Under the pieces are notes generated by a model that made no database searches, was not told the origin of the DNA, and saw only the letters and a program-made list of their open reading frames with translations. 64,000 bases of DNA, taken from contig NZ_BMZQ01000001.1 of NCBI RefSeq assembly GCF_014652875.1, positions 806,001 through 870,000 of the forward strand, in the 5' to 3' direction. Shown piece by piece: positions 54,700-64,000 of this stretch. How positions within the stretch are numbered: position 1 is the first letter of the stretch; each line of letters opens with the position of its first letter. Source of the DNA: Tianweitania populi. Its GTDB lineage: Bacteria; Pseudomonadota; Alphaproteobacteria; Rhizobiales; Rhizobiaceae. The translations under genes and the position numbers were made by a program.

Positions 54700-55416
54700 T
54701 CAGTTTGGCGTGCGCAGAAGCGACTGCGCTCGCTCGCGAACTGCCTGATCGAGTTCACTTGATTGCGAAAGCATATCGCGAGGAAAGCGGTAGGTCAGGC
54801 TGAGCTCTTCGCCTAAGCGAATGTCGCGTTCGCAAGGCGCCAGCGAGCCCTTTGCAGCCTGTCCCATCAGGCAGCGCGCAACAAAGGGCGATGCGCCCAG
54901 ACCCACCACCAGTTCTTCATCGCGGTAGCCGGACGCTTCCTTGAAAGCGTAGGCTGTCAGGCCATCTCCCAGTTCGCGTCCGCTCTGCTCGACAAGCTGC
55001 CTGTAGATCGGCTCAAACCGTCCCGTCATGTCGCGTGACATGGTGGCTTCCTCGAAGGCGAGGAAGAGGATGCGTTTGTCACCCTTGGCATTGTTGAACG
55101 AATCGCGGGTCGCCGCCGTGTAGCCGTCTAGATCCGGCCAATGCAGATAGATGTCGAGGCGCTCCGCTACGCCGTCGACCCGCGATTCGGCAAAGCGGAT
55201 GGTGTTGGAGGGAACGGAGAGCACATTGTTGCCGATCACGATTTCCCGCAGCGTCTGGTCTTCTGTAAGACCACCAAGGGCGAGGAAGCGGCCAAGCCAT
55301 GCTCCCCCCAAGCTGATCAGCACAGCCAGCACTGCCAAAACCGCTATCAGCGCGATAAGGCGTTTGCTCATCCGTGCATCGAAGAGGCTGCGGCTGACGG
55401 GCGCTTGGCTTTCCAT
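54700..55416 (-). CDS. Membrane-anchored conserved hypothetical protein
   Basis: 238 aa. One N-terminal helix (LIALIAVLAVLAVLISLGGAWLG) anchors a periplasmic domain (about residues 45-238) with two Cys in a C-x9-C arrangement (ARCLMGQAAKGSLAPCERD), possibly a disulfide. The sequence looks like a conserved Rhizobiales protein but I cannot assign a family. Start MESQAPVSRSLFD at 55416; MSKRLIALI at 55371 is an alternative. Divergent from the carbonic anhydrase gene. Confidence 0.7.
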   Translation of the reverse strand: MESQAPVSRSLFDARMSKRLIALIAVLAVLAVLISLGGAWLGRFLALGGLTEDQTLREIVIGNNVLSVPSNTIRFAESRVDGVAERLDIYLHWPDLDGYTAATRDSFNNAKGDKRILFLAFEEATMSRDMTGRFEPIYRQLVEQSGRELGDGLTAYAFKEASGYRDEELVVGLGASPFVARCLMGQAAKGSLAPCERDIRLGEELSLTYRFPRDMLSQSSELDQAVRERAQSLLRTPN

Positions 55417-55516
55417 GAAACCTGAGCTTGCTGAGGATCGGCACCGGCGCGATCTTTCTGAGGCAACCATGCGTCGCTATGGTAAAGGCCGGGTAAATGC
55501 AGTGCGGGAGGACAGT

Positions 55517-56041
55517 TTGCCGATCTATCGACTGGATAATGTTGCGCCGGAAATCAGCGACACGTCATGGGTCGCCGACAATGCGGTGGTGCTAGGCAAG
55601 GTTCATCTCGGACGCAATGTCGGTGTGTGGTTCGGCGCTGTGTTGCGCGGCGACAATGAGCTAATTTCCGTCGGTGATGGTTCCAACGTCCAAGAGCACA
55701 CGATGATGCACACGGATATGGGCTTCCCGCTGACGGTTGGTGTGGGCTGCACGATCGGCCACCGCGCCATCCTTCATGGCTGCACGATCGGCGACAACAG
55801 CCTGGTGGGCATGGGCGCCATCATCTTGAACGGTGCGGTCATTGGCGAGAACAGCTTGGTCGGCGCAGGCGCGCTAGTCACCGAAGGCAAAGTATTTCCG
55901 CCCAACTCCCTCATTGTCGGATCGCCAGCAAAGGCAGTGCGCGAGTTCACGGATGAACAGATCGAAGGTCTGCGCAAGAGCGCCGTCAATTACCAGCATA
56001 ATGCACGCCGCTTCGCAGCCGGTCTCAAAGCGGAAGGCTGA
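55517..56041 (+). CDS. Gamma-class carbonic anhydrase family protein
   Basis: 174 aa left-handed beta-helix. PIYRLDNVAPEISDTSWVADNAVVLGKVHLG begins the domain; QEHTMMHTDMGF, CTIGHRAILHGC and the hexapeptide ladder follow, providing the three metal His. A TTG at 55517 is taken as start because GGGAGG lies 5 bases upstream and the residues after it match the usual N-terminus; ATG 55469 would add 16 residues without similarity. Confidence 0.85.
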   Translation: MPIYRLDNVAPEISDTSWVADNAVVLGKVHLGRNVGVWFGAVLRGDNELISVGDGSNVQEHTMMHTDMGFPLTVGVGCTIGHRAILHGCTIGDNSLVGMGAIILNGAVIGENSLVGAGALVTEGKVFPPNSLIVGSPAKAVREFTDEQIEGLRKSAVNYQHNARRFAAGLKAEG

Positions 56042-56049
56042 AAAGCAGC

Positions 56050-56079
56050 GGAGCCGACCCCTGGGGAAGGGCCGGCTCC
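56050..56079 (+). terminator. Terminator-like hairpin after carbonic anhydrase gene
   Basis: GGAGCCG-a-CCC and GGG-c-CGGCTCC pair around an 8-base loop, 8 bp past the stop. No T-run follows. It lies between two convergent genes. Confidence 0.4.
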
Positions 56080-56134
56080 TGAACCCGGTCGTCGGGGACG
56101 GGGAGGTTGGGACTCGACCGGATTGTTGCGTGAG

Positions 56135-56743
56135 CTACTGCTTCAAGCTGCCGACCAGAACATCGCGGCCGTCTTCGATCGACACCCAAATGCCGGCATG
56201 GCGCTCGGACTGACGCTTGAGGTAGACGTAATCCGTCTGATCCCAGGACAGAACACGGGTCTCCAGATTATCGAGGACGAAGTCGCCATGCGAGGTCCGG
56301 ACGGTCAGCACGGCATGGCCGGCACCGTTCTTCTGGCGCACCACCGTCATCAGGAGGTTAGAGGCAGGAATGCCGCGGCTCATCAGCATGCGGCGCTTTT
56401 CCAGCGCATAATCCTCGCAGTCACCGATGCCTGATGTCGGGTAGGACCAGACTTCCTCGCGATGCCAGATCTCCATGTCGGTCATCGGCGTCACCATCGT
56501 GTTGACGGCATTGTTGACATCGACGATGGCCGCCCAGACCTCGCGGGTCAGCGCGACCGGCCCCGAATAGGATGCATTCTTGCCGCACTCAGTGGCGTGC
56601 GTCTGGCAGAATTCGTAATGACCGATCGGCTGCGTCGAACGTCCACCCGTCGGCATGAAAGAACCAGCTTGAGCAGAAGTTGCTGCCGTAGCCATCTGGA
56701 TCATTAATCCTGCTGAAAGTATAAAAACCTTCCAGAGCGTCAT
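56135..56743 (-). CDS. Bacterial transglutaminase-like cysteine proteinase (BTLCP)
   Basis: 202 aa with signal peptide (TLWKVFILSAGLMIQMATAATSAQA). The catalytic triad is visible: Cys in GIGDCEDYALEKRRML near residue 108, His in GAGHAVLTVRT near residue 141, Asp in FVLDNLETRVLSW near residue 153. In Pseudomonas the family member LapG cleaves a surface adhesin; in rhizobia it is periplasmic and of unknown target. The start MTLWKVFILSAG at 56743 gives a proper signal peptide. Confidence 0.9.
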   Translation of the reverse strand: MTLWKVFILSAGLMIQMATAATSAQAGSFMPTGGRSTQPIGHYEFCQTHATECGKNASYSGPVALTREVWAAIVDVNNAVNTMVTPMTDMEIWHREEVWSYPTSGIGDCEDYALEKRRMLMSRGIPASNLLMTVVRQKNGAGHAVLTVRTSHGDFVLDNLETRVLSWDQTDYVYLKRQSERHAGIWVSIEDGRDVLVGSLKQ

Positions 56744-56934
56744 AATTTCGTCTCCCCGTTGGAAGAGACAATGACACGGACGCATTGATCTTGATCGAAG
56801 GTCGGCTGGCGCTTTTAAGTGAAATCAGTCGGGAAGTGTAAAGCTTTTGTTCGGGTGCTCTTAACCATGAGGCGGCGGGAGCTAAGCTTTACGGGCTTTC
56901 CAGAAAATATCGCAACCCGCGACGAATGATCGGT

Positions 56935-57561
56935 TCAGAGACCGTTAGCCAGTTTGTTGAATTGCGGCTCAGCCGCATCGGCCGGATGAAGGCTGGCAAA
57001 CTCGACGGCGACACCATCATCCAGATGGCGCACGACCTGACCGCGCATTGTGCCGAGCATCACCTGGATACCGACGGCCGGCTTGACGTTGATCTCGACC
57101 GCCGCCCCGGACAGCGAAAGGTCGATGATGCGGCACTGATATTCGCGGCCGTCGCTCAGCTTGAGGAAGGTTACCGGGTTCTCGGGCGCCACGCGCCCGT
57201 GACGGCGGTCTTCCGGCAGATCGAGTTCATGGCGGTTCGCCAGCCAGGTCAGCTGTGCCGCCAACCGGTCACGCTTGCGCTCCGATGCTACCACCGTCAT
57301 CGCGAACCCATCTGGCAAGGTGCGGATCACGACGCCTTCGACGCGGCCGATATGATCGATATAGGCGATGACCTTTTCGCCGGGCTCACCGGGATGTTCG
57401 CAGCGCAGGGCCGCGTCGCCGGGAGACATATCGAGGATCTGGCAGGGATATTCGGAACGGTCCGCGAGCATGTAGCGCCCGTAGAGCTTGACGTTCATCC
57501 GCTGGAAGTTGCGACGTTCCGTTTCATAAGGCGCCGCCCCCTCGATCGCCGCTGAGCTCAT
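56935..57561 (-). CDS. Double PilZ-domain protein
   Basis: 208 aa. The first PilZ-like domain has RRNFQRMNVKLYGRYMLADRSEYPCQILDMSPGDAALR (RxxxR and D/N-x-S-x-x-G/A positions), the second EDRRHGRVAPENPVTFLKLSDGREYQCRIIDLSLSGAAV. The second keeps the c-di-GMP-binding RxxxR-like and DxSxxG residues. It is probably a c-di-GMP receptor for motility or envelope functions. MSSAAIEGAAPYETERR at 57561 is the start. Confidence 0.88.
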   Translation of the reverse strand: MSSAAIEGAAPYETERRNFQRMNVKLYGRYMLADRSEYPCQILDMSPGDAALRCEHPGEPGEKVIAYIDHIGRVEGVVIRTLPDGFAMTVVASERKRDRLAAQLTWLANRHELDLPEDRRHGRVAPENPVTFLKLSDGREYQCRIIDLSLSGAAVEINVKPAVGIQVMLGTMRGQVVRHLDDGVAVEFASLHPADAAEPQFNKLANGL

Positions 57562-57674
57562 AATCGCCCTTCCAAAAGGAGAATCTTCTGAAGTGAAGAT
57601 GCACGACAAAAACCTATGCGAGCATAAATTAAGAAGCGGTAAGTTTAAAAGTCGGCTTTCCACGGATTGATCGG

Positions 57675-57701
57675 GTTGATTTGTTTTGATGTCAAATCAA
57701 C
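57675..57701. promoter_or_regulatory. AT-rich inverted repeat between aat and the PilZ gene
   Basis: GTTGATTTG (57675-57683) and CAAATCAAC (57693-57701) are perfect 9-bp arms with a 9-bp spacer, 21 bp past the aat stop and 114 bp before the PilZ start. It may be a terminator without T-run or an operator of the PilZ gene. Confidence 0.4.
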
Positions 57702-57721
57702 AGCATCAACGAAGATCTTCT

Positions 57722-58336
57722 TCAGAATTGTGCAGGTTCGTTTTCCAGAGCGCTCGCAAGAAGGCGTTCGTAACGACTTCTCGGAACGTCAATCGCGCCG
57801 AAGCGCTTGAGATGATCGGTATTGAACTGGGTGTCGAGCAATTCAAACCCCCGCTCGACAAGATGCTCGACGAGATGAGCCAAGCAAACCTTGGACGCGT
57901 CGGTTTCGCGTGAAAACATGCTTTCACCGAAGAAAGCCCGGCCGAGCGTCACGCCATAGAGCCCACCAACAAGCCGTCCATCGCTCCAGGCTTCAACCGT
58001 GTGGCAATGGCCCCGCGCAAACAACTCGCCATACGCTTCCCGGATCGGCGCGTTGATCCAGGTCTTGTCGCGGCCCTCGCTGCTTTCCGCGCAGCCATCG
58101 ATCACACCTGAAAAGGTCGTGTCGCAGCGGACGTCAAACCGCTCTTGCCGAATGACCTTGCGAAGGCTTTTCGGGACGTGGAAAGCGTCCAGCGGAATGA
58201 TGCCGCGCTGTTCGGGCCGCACCCAGAAGACTTCCGGGTCATCGGCCTCTTCGGCCATGGGGAAAACGCCAGACGCGTAAGCGCGCAGCAGGAGGTCCGG
58301 CGGAATCCGGTGGCCAGGTGCAAAGGGTCGGGCCAC
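57722..58336 (-). CDS. aat: Leucyl/phenylalanyl-tRNA-protein transferase
   Basis: 204 aa, typical rhizobial length. It adds Leu or Phe to N-terminal Arg/Lys of proteins for ClpAP degradation (N-degron pathway). [40 protein letters not shown] and [29 protein letters not shown] are the Aat signatures. A GTG at 58336 is taken as start, 11 bp after the accC stop. A much longer in-frame reading overlaps accC and is rejected. Confidence 0.92.
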   Translation of the reverse strand: MARPFAPGHRIPPDLLLRAYASGVFPMAEEADDPEVFWVRPEQRGIIPLDAFHVPKSLRKVIRQERFDVRCDTTFSGVIDGCAESSEGRDKTWINAPIREAYGELFARGHCHTVEAWSDGRLVGGLYGVTLGRAFFGESMFSRETDASKVCLAHLVEHLVERGFELLDTQFNTDHLKRFGAIDVPRSRYERLLASALENEPAQF

Positions 58337-58347
58337 CGGGTTACGAC

Positions 58348-59691
58348 TCAGTGTTCGGCAGCGAGGTGCTTTTCGAGCCAGTGGATGTCGTAATCGCCAT
58401 TGGCGATGTCCGGATTGCCCACCAGGTCGCGGAATAGCGGCAGGGTCGTGTTGATGCCGTCCACCACGAATTCGTCCAGAGCTCGGCGGAGGCGCATCAT
58501 GCATTCCACGCGATTGCGGCCATGCACGATCAGCTTGCCGATCAGGCTGTCGTAGTAAGGCGGAATGCGATAGCCGCTGTAAACGCCGGAATCGACACGA
58601 ATGCCAAGGCCGCCCGGCGTATGGAAATGGGTGATCAAGCCAGGCGAGGGCACGAAGGTGCGCGCGTCCTCGGCATTAATGCGGCACTCGATGGCGTGGC
58701 CGGAAAAGCGCACTTCATCCTGGGTCAGCGAAAGACCGCCGCCGCTTGCGACGCGGATCTGCTCATGCACGAGATCGAGGCCGGTGATCGCTTCCGTGAC
58801 CGGATGCTCCACCTGCAAACGCGTATTCATCTCGATGAAATAGAACTCGCCGTTTTCATACAGGAACTCGATCGTGCCCGCACCGGAATAACCGAGATCG
58901 GCAATGGCGTTGGCGCAGATCATGCCGATGCGATTGCGCTGTTCAGCGTTCAGGGCAGGCGAGTTAGCCTCTTCCCAGACCTTTTGGTGACGGCGCTGAA
59001 GCGAACAATCGCGTTCGCCAAGATGGATTGCTTTGCCTCTGCCGTCGCCCATGACCTGGACTTCGATATGGCGCGGCTTTTCCAGATACTTTTCGAGATA
59101 AACGGCATCGTCACCGAAGGCTGCACCCGCTTCCGCGCGTGCGGTCGACAGCGCTTCCGACAGGTCGGCTTCGGTGCGCGCGACCTTCATGCCGCGACCA
59201 CCGCCGCCGGCCGAAGCCTTGATGAGAACGGGATAGCCGATCTCGGCGGCGACCCGCTTGGCCTCAACCTCATCGGTGATCGCGCCCTCCGAACCCGGCA
59301 CGACCGGAATGCCGAGACGCTTAGCGGTGCGCTTGGCTTCGATCTTGTCGCCCATGATGCGGATGTGATCACCCGAGGGACCAATGAAGGTGATGTTGTG
59401 TGCAGCGAGGATGTCGGCGAACTTCGCATTTTCCGACAGGAAGCCGTAGCCCGGATGGATGGCATCGGCGCCCGTGATCTCGCAGGCGGCGACGATCTGG
59501 TGGATATTCAGATAGCTGTCGCGCGCCGGCGGCGGTCCGATGCAAACGCTTTCATCGGCGAGGCGCACATGCATGGCGTCGGCGTCCGCGGTGGAATGCA
59601 CGGCCACCGTCTGGATGCCGAGTTCCTTCGCGGCGCGCAAAACGCGAAGCGCGATCTCGCCACGGTTCGCGATGAGGATTTTCTGGAACAT
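58348..59691 (-). CDS. accC: Acetyl-CoA carboxylase, biotin carboxylase subunit
   Basis: 447 aa. [32 protein letters not shown] starts the preATP-grasp domain; the ATP-binding glycine loop [15 protein letters not shown] is near residue 159, and [38 protein letters not shown] near residue 211 carries catalytic residues. It carboxylates biotin on AccB in the first step of fatty acid synthesis. It follows accB by 4 bp. Confidence 0.97.
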   Translation of the reverse strand: MFQKILIANRGEIALRVLRAAKELGIQTVAVHSTADADAMHVRLADESVCIGPPPARDSYLNIHQIVAACEITGADAIHPGYGFLSENAKFADILAAHNITFIGPSGDHIRIMGDKIEAKRTAKRLGIPVVPGSEGAITDEVEAKRVAAEIGYPVLIKASAGGGGRGMKVARTEADLSEALSTARAEAGAAFGDDAVYLEKYLEKPRHIEVQVMGDGRGKAIHLGERDCSLQRRHQKVWEEANSPALNAEQRNRIGMICANAIADLGYSGAGTIEFLYENGEFYFIEMNTRLQVEHPVTEAITGLDLVHEQIRVASGGGLSLTQDEVRFSGHAIECRINAEDARTFVPSPGLITHFHTPGGLGIRVDSGVYSGYRIPPYYDSLIGKLIVHGRNRVECMMRLRRALDEFVVDGINTTLPLFRDLVGNPDIANGDYDIHWLEKHLAAEH

Positions 59692-59695
59692 GGAT

Positions 59696-60199
59696 TTACT
59701 CGATCACCACCAGCGGCTCGCCGAATTCCACCGGCTGCGCATCCTCGCACAGAATGGCAACTACGGTGCCGGAGCGCGGAGCGGGGATCTGGTTCATGGT
59801 CTTCATGGCTTCGATGATCAGCATCGTCTGGCCTTCGCGAACGGTCTGGCCGACCTCGATGAAGGAGCGTGCGCCAGGAGCTGGCGAAAGATAGGCCGTG
59901 CCAACCATTGGAGACTTCACGGCGTTTTTCAGCGGATCGCCGGTGGAGGCCGCAGGAGTTGCCGCGGCTGCAGCTGCGACAGGGGCGGGCGCCGCAGCGA
60001 TTGGGGCCGGCGCATAAGCCTGCACGGCCTGAGTCTGGCGCGCCACGCGCACCTTCATCTCGCCGAATTCAACTTCGATCTCGGTGAGGTTTGTGTCGTT
60101 CAGGATGCCGGCGAGATCGCGGATGAGTTGCTGATCGATGCCGTTTGGCTGGTTCGCCATGTCCGTTGTGTCCTTTGTCATAGTCTCTGCGTCGCTCAT
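59696..60199 (-). CDS. accB: Acetyl-CoA carboxylase biotin carboxyl carrier protein
   Basis: 167 aa. Helical N-terminus ([35 protein letters not shown]), an Ala/Pro-rich linker (residues 62-88), and the biotinyl domain with the biotin Lys in [13 protein letters not shown] near residue 132. ATG 60199 overlaps the aroQ stop (ATGA), supporting coupling; ATG 60160 ([10 protein letters not shown]) with AAAGGA upstream matches homologues better and may be the main start. Confidence 0.95.
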   Translation of the reverse strand: MSDAETMTKDTTDMANQPNGIDQQLIRDLAGILNDTNLTEIEVEFGEMKVRVARQTQAVQAYAPAPIAAAPAPVAAAAAATPAASTGDPLKNAVKSPMVGTAYLSPAPGARSFIEVGQTVREGQTMLIIEAMKTMNQIPAPRSGTVVAILCEDAQPVEFGEPLVVIE

Positions 60200-60633
60200 G
60201 ACCGTGCCGCCAGGGCTCTGAGCGCCAGCAGATAGCCGATCGGTCCGAGACCGCAGATTACGCCCAAGGCAACCGGCGACACCATGGAAGTGTGACGGAA
60301 GGCTTCGCGGGCATGGATGTTGGAAAGATGGACCTCCACAACCGGAAGCGCACCGATCGAGCGGAGCGCATCATGGATGGCGATGGAAGTGTGGCTGTAA
60401 GCGCCCGGATTGATCACGATGCCGGCGGCAGTGTCGCCAGCTTCCTGGATCCAATCGACCAGAACGCCTTCATGGTTGGTTTGCCGAAAGTCGATGATGA
60501 GGCCGAGCGCCTGCGCCTCGGCGCTGCAATCCGCCTCGATCGCACCCAGGGTCTTGCCGCCATAGATGCCGGGCTCGCGCTTGCCCAGCATGTTGAGGTT
60601 CGGACCGTTGAGAACAAAGATCGGCTTCGACAT
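60196..60633 (-). CDS. aroQ: 3-Dehydroquinate dehydratase, type II
   Basis: 145 aa. [20 protein letters not shown] holds the lid Arg/Tyr, [17 protein letters not shown] the substrate-binding Asn, and [17 protein letters not shown] the catalytic His. It dehydrates 3-dehydroquinate in the shikimate pathway. The start [13 protein letters not shown] at 60633 is chosen over an unsupported 11-residue extension. The aroQ-accB-accC order is characteristic of alphaproteobacteria. Confidence 0.96.
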   Translation of the reverse strand: MSKPIFVLNGPNLNMLGKREPGIYGGKTLGAIEADCSAEAQALGLIIDFRQTNHEGVLVDWIQEAGDTAAGIVINPGAYSHTSIAIHDALRSIGALPVVEVHLSNIHAREAFRHTSMVSPVALGVICGLGPIGYLLALRALAARS

Positions 60634-60740
60634 CACGTTTCCCGGCGCCCGCGTTTGCAGGCACAACCGCGCCCTCTATAAGGGCCCGCACCGCGATCGA
60701 AAAGAGCGATCAGGGCTTTTTCCCGTTCAAGAGCGATGGC

Positions 60741-61529
60741 TTAGTTGATCACCGTTGCCGCTTCGACCTTGCTCTTCAGCGCATCGGCGCCGATTGCGCC
60801 CGAAACGACTTCGTTGCCGATAACATAAGCCGGCGTTCCGCTGATGGAGAGCTTGTTGGCGAGCTCGAATGTCTGCGTGAACTCTTCGATGATGGCCGGG
60901 TCCTTCATAGCCTCTCGCAAGGTGGCCTCTTCGACGCCCATGCTGCTGGCCACACGCAAGGCCGAGGCTTCACCGGCGCGACCGCTGCCGCCGAGAAGGC
61001 GCATATGGAACTCGGCATATTTCTCAGGTGCCACGCGCTTGAAGGCCGCGGCAACCATATGGGCCTGCTGCGAATCCGGGCCGAGGATGGGGAATTCCTT
61101 CATCACGAAACGAAGATCCGGATCGTCCTGCACCATGGCCTGCATGTCGGCCAGCGCATGCTTGCAGTAGCCGCAATTATAATCGAAGAACTCGACGACG
61201 GTCTTGGTCGCTTTGGGATTGCCGATGATTGCATCATTGGCCGATTGGTAGATCGCGGCCTTCTCGCTCTTGAGAACGTCCGCCTGCTGCTTTTGCTGCG
61301 CTTCCTGATCGCGCGCGTTCAAGGCAGTCTGAACTTCCACCAGGATTTCGGGATTGGAAAGCAGGTAATCCCTGATAATCGATTCGGTTTGCGCACGGTT
61401 GTCCACCTGCGCCACGGCCGGGGCAGGCTCTCCTGTCGAAAACGCATGAACCCGACCGGCCGCATAGCCGCCGCCGAGCAAGGCAAGCGCCATCACGGTG
61501 CCGGTCAGTCCCAGAATGATCTTCTGCAT
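60741..61529 (-). CDS. DsbA-family thiol oxidoreductase
   Basis: 262 aa, anchored or secreted through an N-terminal hydrophobic stretch (IILGLTGTVMALALLGGGYAAG). After a helical region rich in Gln/Lys, the thioredoxin fold has the active site FFDYNCGYCKHALADM near residue 120, and the cis-Pro in SISGTPAYVIGN near residue 238. It resembles ScsC/BdbD-like disulfide enzymes. The ATG at 61529 has AAGG 9 bases upstream; a TTG at 61544 is less likely. Confidence 0.9.
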   Translation of the reverse strand: MQKIILGLTGTVMALALLGGGYAAGRVHAFSTGEPAPAVAQVDNRAQTESIIRDYLLSNPEILVEVQTALNARDQEAQQKQQADVLKSEKAAIYQSANDAIIGNPKATKTVVEFFDYNCGYCKHALADMQAMVQDDPDLRFVMKEFPILGPDSQQAHMVAAAFKRVAPEKYAEFHMRLLGGSGRAGEASALRVASSMGVEEATLREAMKDPAIIEEFTQTFELANKLSISGTPAYVIGNEVVSGAIGADALKSKVEAATVIN

Positions 61530-61566
61530 AGTTTGAGCCTTCAAGATTCGTGGTGCGGGCGAGCCG

Positions 61567-62964
61567 CTAATTCTTCAGCTTGGTCCGCGAAGAAATGATG
61601 TCTTGAGCGCGGACCCAGCCTGGCGATCCTCGCTTCAACCGCTGTTGGGCGCGCGCGGCGAAGATCATCGCGTCCTTGTAGTTGCCGGAATAATAGTGGC
61701 CCTCGGCAGTCGCCAGCTCGGCTTCACCGATAGCACCTGTCTGGCCGTAGGCCTGAGCCAGGAACTTGTAGCCGTTGATATATTCGCGGTCTCGGTCGAG
61801 GCCCTGCTGCAAGGCAGTTGTTGCCTGCTTCAAGGCGTCCGGCTTACCGGTCGCAAGAAGCGCCTGGCCGTAGGCGACCTGCAGAATGCCGGAGCGATTG
61901 AGGTCGAGCTTGACGGCGGTTGCGAATGCCGTTGCTGCCTCGCCCGGCCGGTTGGCGCGCATTAGCACTTCGCCGCGCAGCTCATGCAGGTACGGGTTCT
62001 TCGGCATCGTCTTGATCAGCGCGTCGACCTTCTGCAACGCGTTGGCGGGGCTGCCATAAAGAAAGGTCGTGAAGGCGTCGCCATAGGCTGTCGCCGGGTT
62101 GTTGCGGTCGCCCTTGAACAAGCGGCCCGCCGCACCCTGGTCGCGCGTGTAAGCGGCGATCTTTGCGCGCATGCGGTCATGCCGCTGCTGCAGTTCCGGC
62201 GCGTCCACCTGGTTGAAATAAGGGCTGGATTGCGCGAGTTCGGTCAGGTTGGCGATGCGATCACGCGGCATCGGGTGGCTGATCTGGTAAGGATCGACAC
62301 GCGTACCCGCGAGCGCCAAAGCGTTCTGGAAGCGCTGGAACGTCGACAGCATGCCCTTGCCCGACTGTCCGGTTGCCTCGAGGTAGCGGATGGCGGAACG
62401 GTCGGCGGTGATTTCTTCCGTGCGCTGATAGCCAAGCACGCTGCGGCGGGCCACTTCGGAACTGCCCATCGCAACGCCCATGCCGGCCTGGCCGAGCCCG
62501 TTTGTTCCCGACACCGCGCCACCCACAGCTGCGCCCATGCCAAGGATGCCGGCGACTACGGCTGCCGTCTGCGCGCGCGCGATCTGATCACGCAAACGCT
62601 GCTGATGACCGCCTGCAATGTGGCCGGATTCGTGGGCAAGAACGCCGATTATCTCGTTGGGCGTTTCCGCCGTCATCAAGGCGCCGGTATTCACGAAGAT
62701 CCGATTGCCGGCGACAAAGGCGTTGAAGCTCGGATCATTGACCAGAACGATGCGAATGCCGGAGTTTCCCAGGCCTGCTGCCTTGAGGATCGGCTTGGCA
62801 TATTCGGCGACCAAGGCCTCGATTTCGGCGTCGCGCACGATTGGCACGTTCCGGCTTTGCGCGGCCGCAGGCGCAATGCCCGGAAGAACCAGCGCAGCGC
62901 CGAGTAGGCCTGCGATGGCACCGCGCCTGGAAGACTTCAATCGCTGCAGACTGGCTCGGATCAT
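61567..62964 (-). CDS. M48-family metalloprotease with TPR repeats (BepA-like)
   Basis: 465 aa. A signal peptide (GAIAGLLGAALVLPGIAPAAAQS) precedes the protease domain with the zinc motif HESGHIAGGHQQ near residue 117 and the third-ligand Glu in EITADRSAIRYLEATG near residue 182. The C-terminal 200 residues contain TPR-like helices (LHELRGEVLMRANRPGEAATAFATAVKLD). This is the layout of BepA, an outer-membrane-assembly quality protease. ATG 62964 is the start. Confidence 0.92.
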   Translation of the reverse strand: MIRASLQRLKSSRRGAIAGLLGAALVLPGIAPAAAQSRNVPIVRDAEIEALVAEYAKPILKAAGLGNSGIRIVLVNDPSFNAFVAGNRIFVNTGALMTAETPNEIIGVLAHESGHIAGGHQQRLRDQIARAQTAAVVAGILGMGAAVGGAVSGTNGLGQAGMGVAMGSSEVARRSVLGYQRTEEITADRSAIRYLEATGQSGKGMLSTFQRFQNALALAGTRVDPYQISHPMPRDRIANLTELAQSSPYFNQVDAPELQQRHDRMRAKIAAYTRDQGAAGRLFKGDRNNPATAYGDAFTTFLYGSPANALQKVDALIKTMPKNPYLHELRGEVLMRANRPGEAATAFATAVKLDLNRSGILQVAYGQALLATGKPDALKQATTALQQGLDRDREYINGYKFLAQAYGQTGAIGEAELATAEGHYYSGNYKDAMIFAARAQQRLKRGSPGWVRAQDIISSRTKLKN

Positions 62965-63063
62965 GATCGATGCTGGTAACGAAGGATGCGAGGGAAAGAA
63001 AGGCACGCTGCGGTTGCTCGTGAACTTGTGATCCTCATACCATTCCGGCAATTGTGCGGCGTT

Positions 63064-64000
63064 ATGATCGAGTCGCCAAAGCCTTTCACCCGCTCGCCCT
63101 CGCTTCGCAGCGCCGTTGAGCCCTTCCATGCCATGGATATCCTGGCGGAAGCGAATCGTCTGCGCGCGGCCGGAACGTCCGTTATTTCGCTGGCCGTCGG
63201 TCAGCCGTCCGATCCAGCACCGGAGATCGTGCGCGAAGCCGCAGCGCGTGCTTTGAAGGACGGGCGCATCGGCTACACCGACGCGCTCGGTCTGCGGACG
63301 CTACGTGAAGGCCTAAGCCGGCATTATGCTGACCACTACGGTGTGTCCGTGCCGGTGGAACGCATCGCCGTCACCACCGGCTCGTCAGCCGGCTTCAACC
63401 TTGCATTTCTGGCAATGTTCGATCCCGGTGATCGCGTAGCCATCACTGCGCCCGGCTATCCGGCCTATCGCAACATTCTTCGCGCATTGGGGCTTGAAGT
63501 CACCGAGATTTCGCTCGGCCACGAGCCTTATCTCACGGCCGAGCGTCTGCGTGCCGTCCATGCCGAGAGCCGCCTCGACGGTCTGCTTTTCGCAAGCCCG
63601 GCTAATCCAACCGGCGCCGTAATCCCAGCAGATGCGCTGCGCGACTTGGTTCAAACGGCAGCGGAGCTGGGGATCTCGACGATCTCGGACGAGATCTATC
63701 ATGGGCTTTGTTATACCGGCCCCGATGTGACGGCTCTCGCCTTCGATCCCAACGTCACCGTTATCAACTCGTTTTCCAAATACTATTGCATGACCGGCTG
63801 GCGCATCGGCTGGATGGTTCTGCCTGAACATCTGGTGCGGCCGATCGAGCGGATCGGGCAAAGCCTCTATATTTCTGCGCCCGAGCTCTCGCAGATCGCA
63901 GCCGTTTCGGCCTTGACCGCGCAAGATGTTCTAGAGCCGATCAAGGCGCGCTACGAAGCCAACCGCGCCTATCTGCTCAAGCGGCTGCCTGAACTCGGCT
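63064..64000 (+). CDS. Class I/II pyridoxal-phosphate aminotransferase, N-terminal part
   Basis: The frame runs from ATG 63064 to the window end (312 codons) with no stop, so the 3' end is missing. SLAVGQPSDPAPEIVREAAARAL, RIGYTDALGLRTLREGLSRHY, TTGSSAGFNLAFLAMFDPGDRV, the ASPANPTGAVIP motif, SDEIYHGLCY and the PLP-Lys segment NSFSKYYCMTGWRIGW near residue 240 are all present in order. It resembles aspartate/aromatic-type aminotransferases; substrate undetermined. Divergent from the M48 gene across 99 bp. Confidence 0.93.
   Translation, partial: MIESPKPFTRSPSLRSAVEPFHAMDILAEANRLRAAGTSVISLAVGQPSDPAPEIVREAAARALKDGRIGYTDALGLRTLREGLSRHYADHYGVSVPVERIAVTTGSSAGFNLAFLAMFDPGDRVAITAPGYPAYRNILRALGLEVTEISLGHEPYLTAERLRAVHAESRLDGLLFASPANPTGAVIPADALRDLVQTAAELGISTISDEIYHGLCYTGPDVTALAFDPNVTVINSFSKYYCMTGWRIGWMVLPEHLVRPIERIGQSLYISAPELSQIAAVSALTAQDVLEPIKARYEANRAYLLKRLPELG

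Overview
The window reads as the chromosome of an aerobic alphaproteobacterium of the order Hyphomicrobiales (Rhizobiales). The evidence is the high GC content, the oxygen-dependent cobalamin genes (cobG, cobN, cobF), a rhizobial-type hmuSTUV haem locus, a class II (B12-dependent) ribonucleotide reductase, the aroQ-accB-accC-aat block, and mosaic palindromic intergenic repeats of the kind known from rhizobia. I cannot name the genus from sequence reading alone.

Positions 1-1344 are the 3' part of a periplasmic cyclic-phosphodiesterase/nucleotidase, closed by a strong terminator. From 1.4 to 24.4 kb lies a nearly complete aerobic cobalamin island. Two back-to-back AdoCbl riboswitches (about 7990-8160 minus, 8275-8450 plus) sit at its centre. 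To the left they drive cbtB-cbtA-cobP-cobO-cobQ (cobalt uptake and late corrinoid steps). To the right they drive a DUF1636 protein, cobW, cobN, cobG, cobH, cobI, cobJ, then cobL, cobE, cobM, cobA, cobB, cobS, cobT and cobF, mostly joined by 4-bp ATGA overlaps. cobK lies on the opposite strand inside the plus-strand operon. cobC (with a coupled phosphatase) and cobD are divergent at the left edge. Cobaltochelatase CobS/CobT and BluB are not in the window and must be elsewhere. A convergent haem-uptake operon (hmuS-hmuT-hmuU-hmuV) follows at 24.4-28.2 kb.

From 28.4 to 35 kb are housekeeping and miscellaneous genes: a gamma-glutamylcyclotransferase-like protein, tRNA-Leu(TAA), alpha/beta hydrolase, wrbA, a CinA-like protein, gpt, a YnfA-type protein, a NUDIX hydrolase and a large polytopic membrane protein. 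nrdJ (35.5-39.4 kb) has candidate NrdR and DnaA sites upstream and carries, inside its C-terminal linker, a stretch with the exact geometry of a tRNA 3' end.

The accessory-looking stretch is 39.4-43 kb. It holds a protein made almost wholly of 13-residue FLGxDGxYHxxGS repeats, three copies of a mosaic intergenic repeat, an IS5-family element that split one copy, a further palindromic repeat, and a region with the base-pairing pattern of a structured, possibly pseudoknotted RNA.

The rest (43-64 kb) is ordinary chromosome: a small Gly-zipper lipoprotein, DUF4112 protein, glycosyltransferase, DUF1624 membrane protein with an unusual Cys-rich tail, SLC13-type permease, an acyl-CoA carboxylase beta subunit with a long inverted repeat at its start, a glyoxalase, a double cold-shock protein, DUF192 protein, hydrolase, enoyl-CoA hydratase, cysE, DUF3126 protein, gamma-carbonic anhydrase, a transglutaminase-like cysteine protease, a double-PilZ protein, aat-accC-accB-aroQ, a DsbA-like protein, an M48 protease with TPRs, and the start of an aminotransferase that runs off the window.
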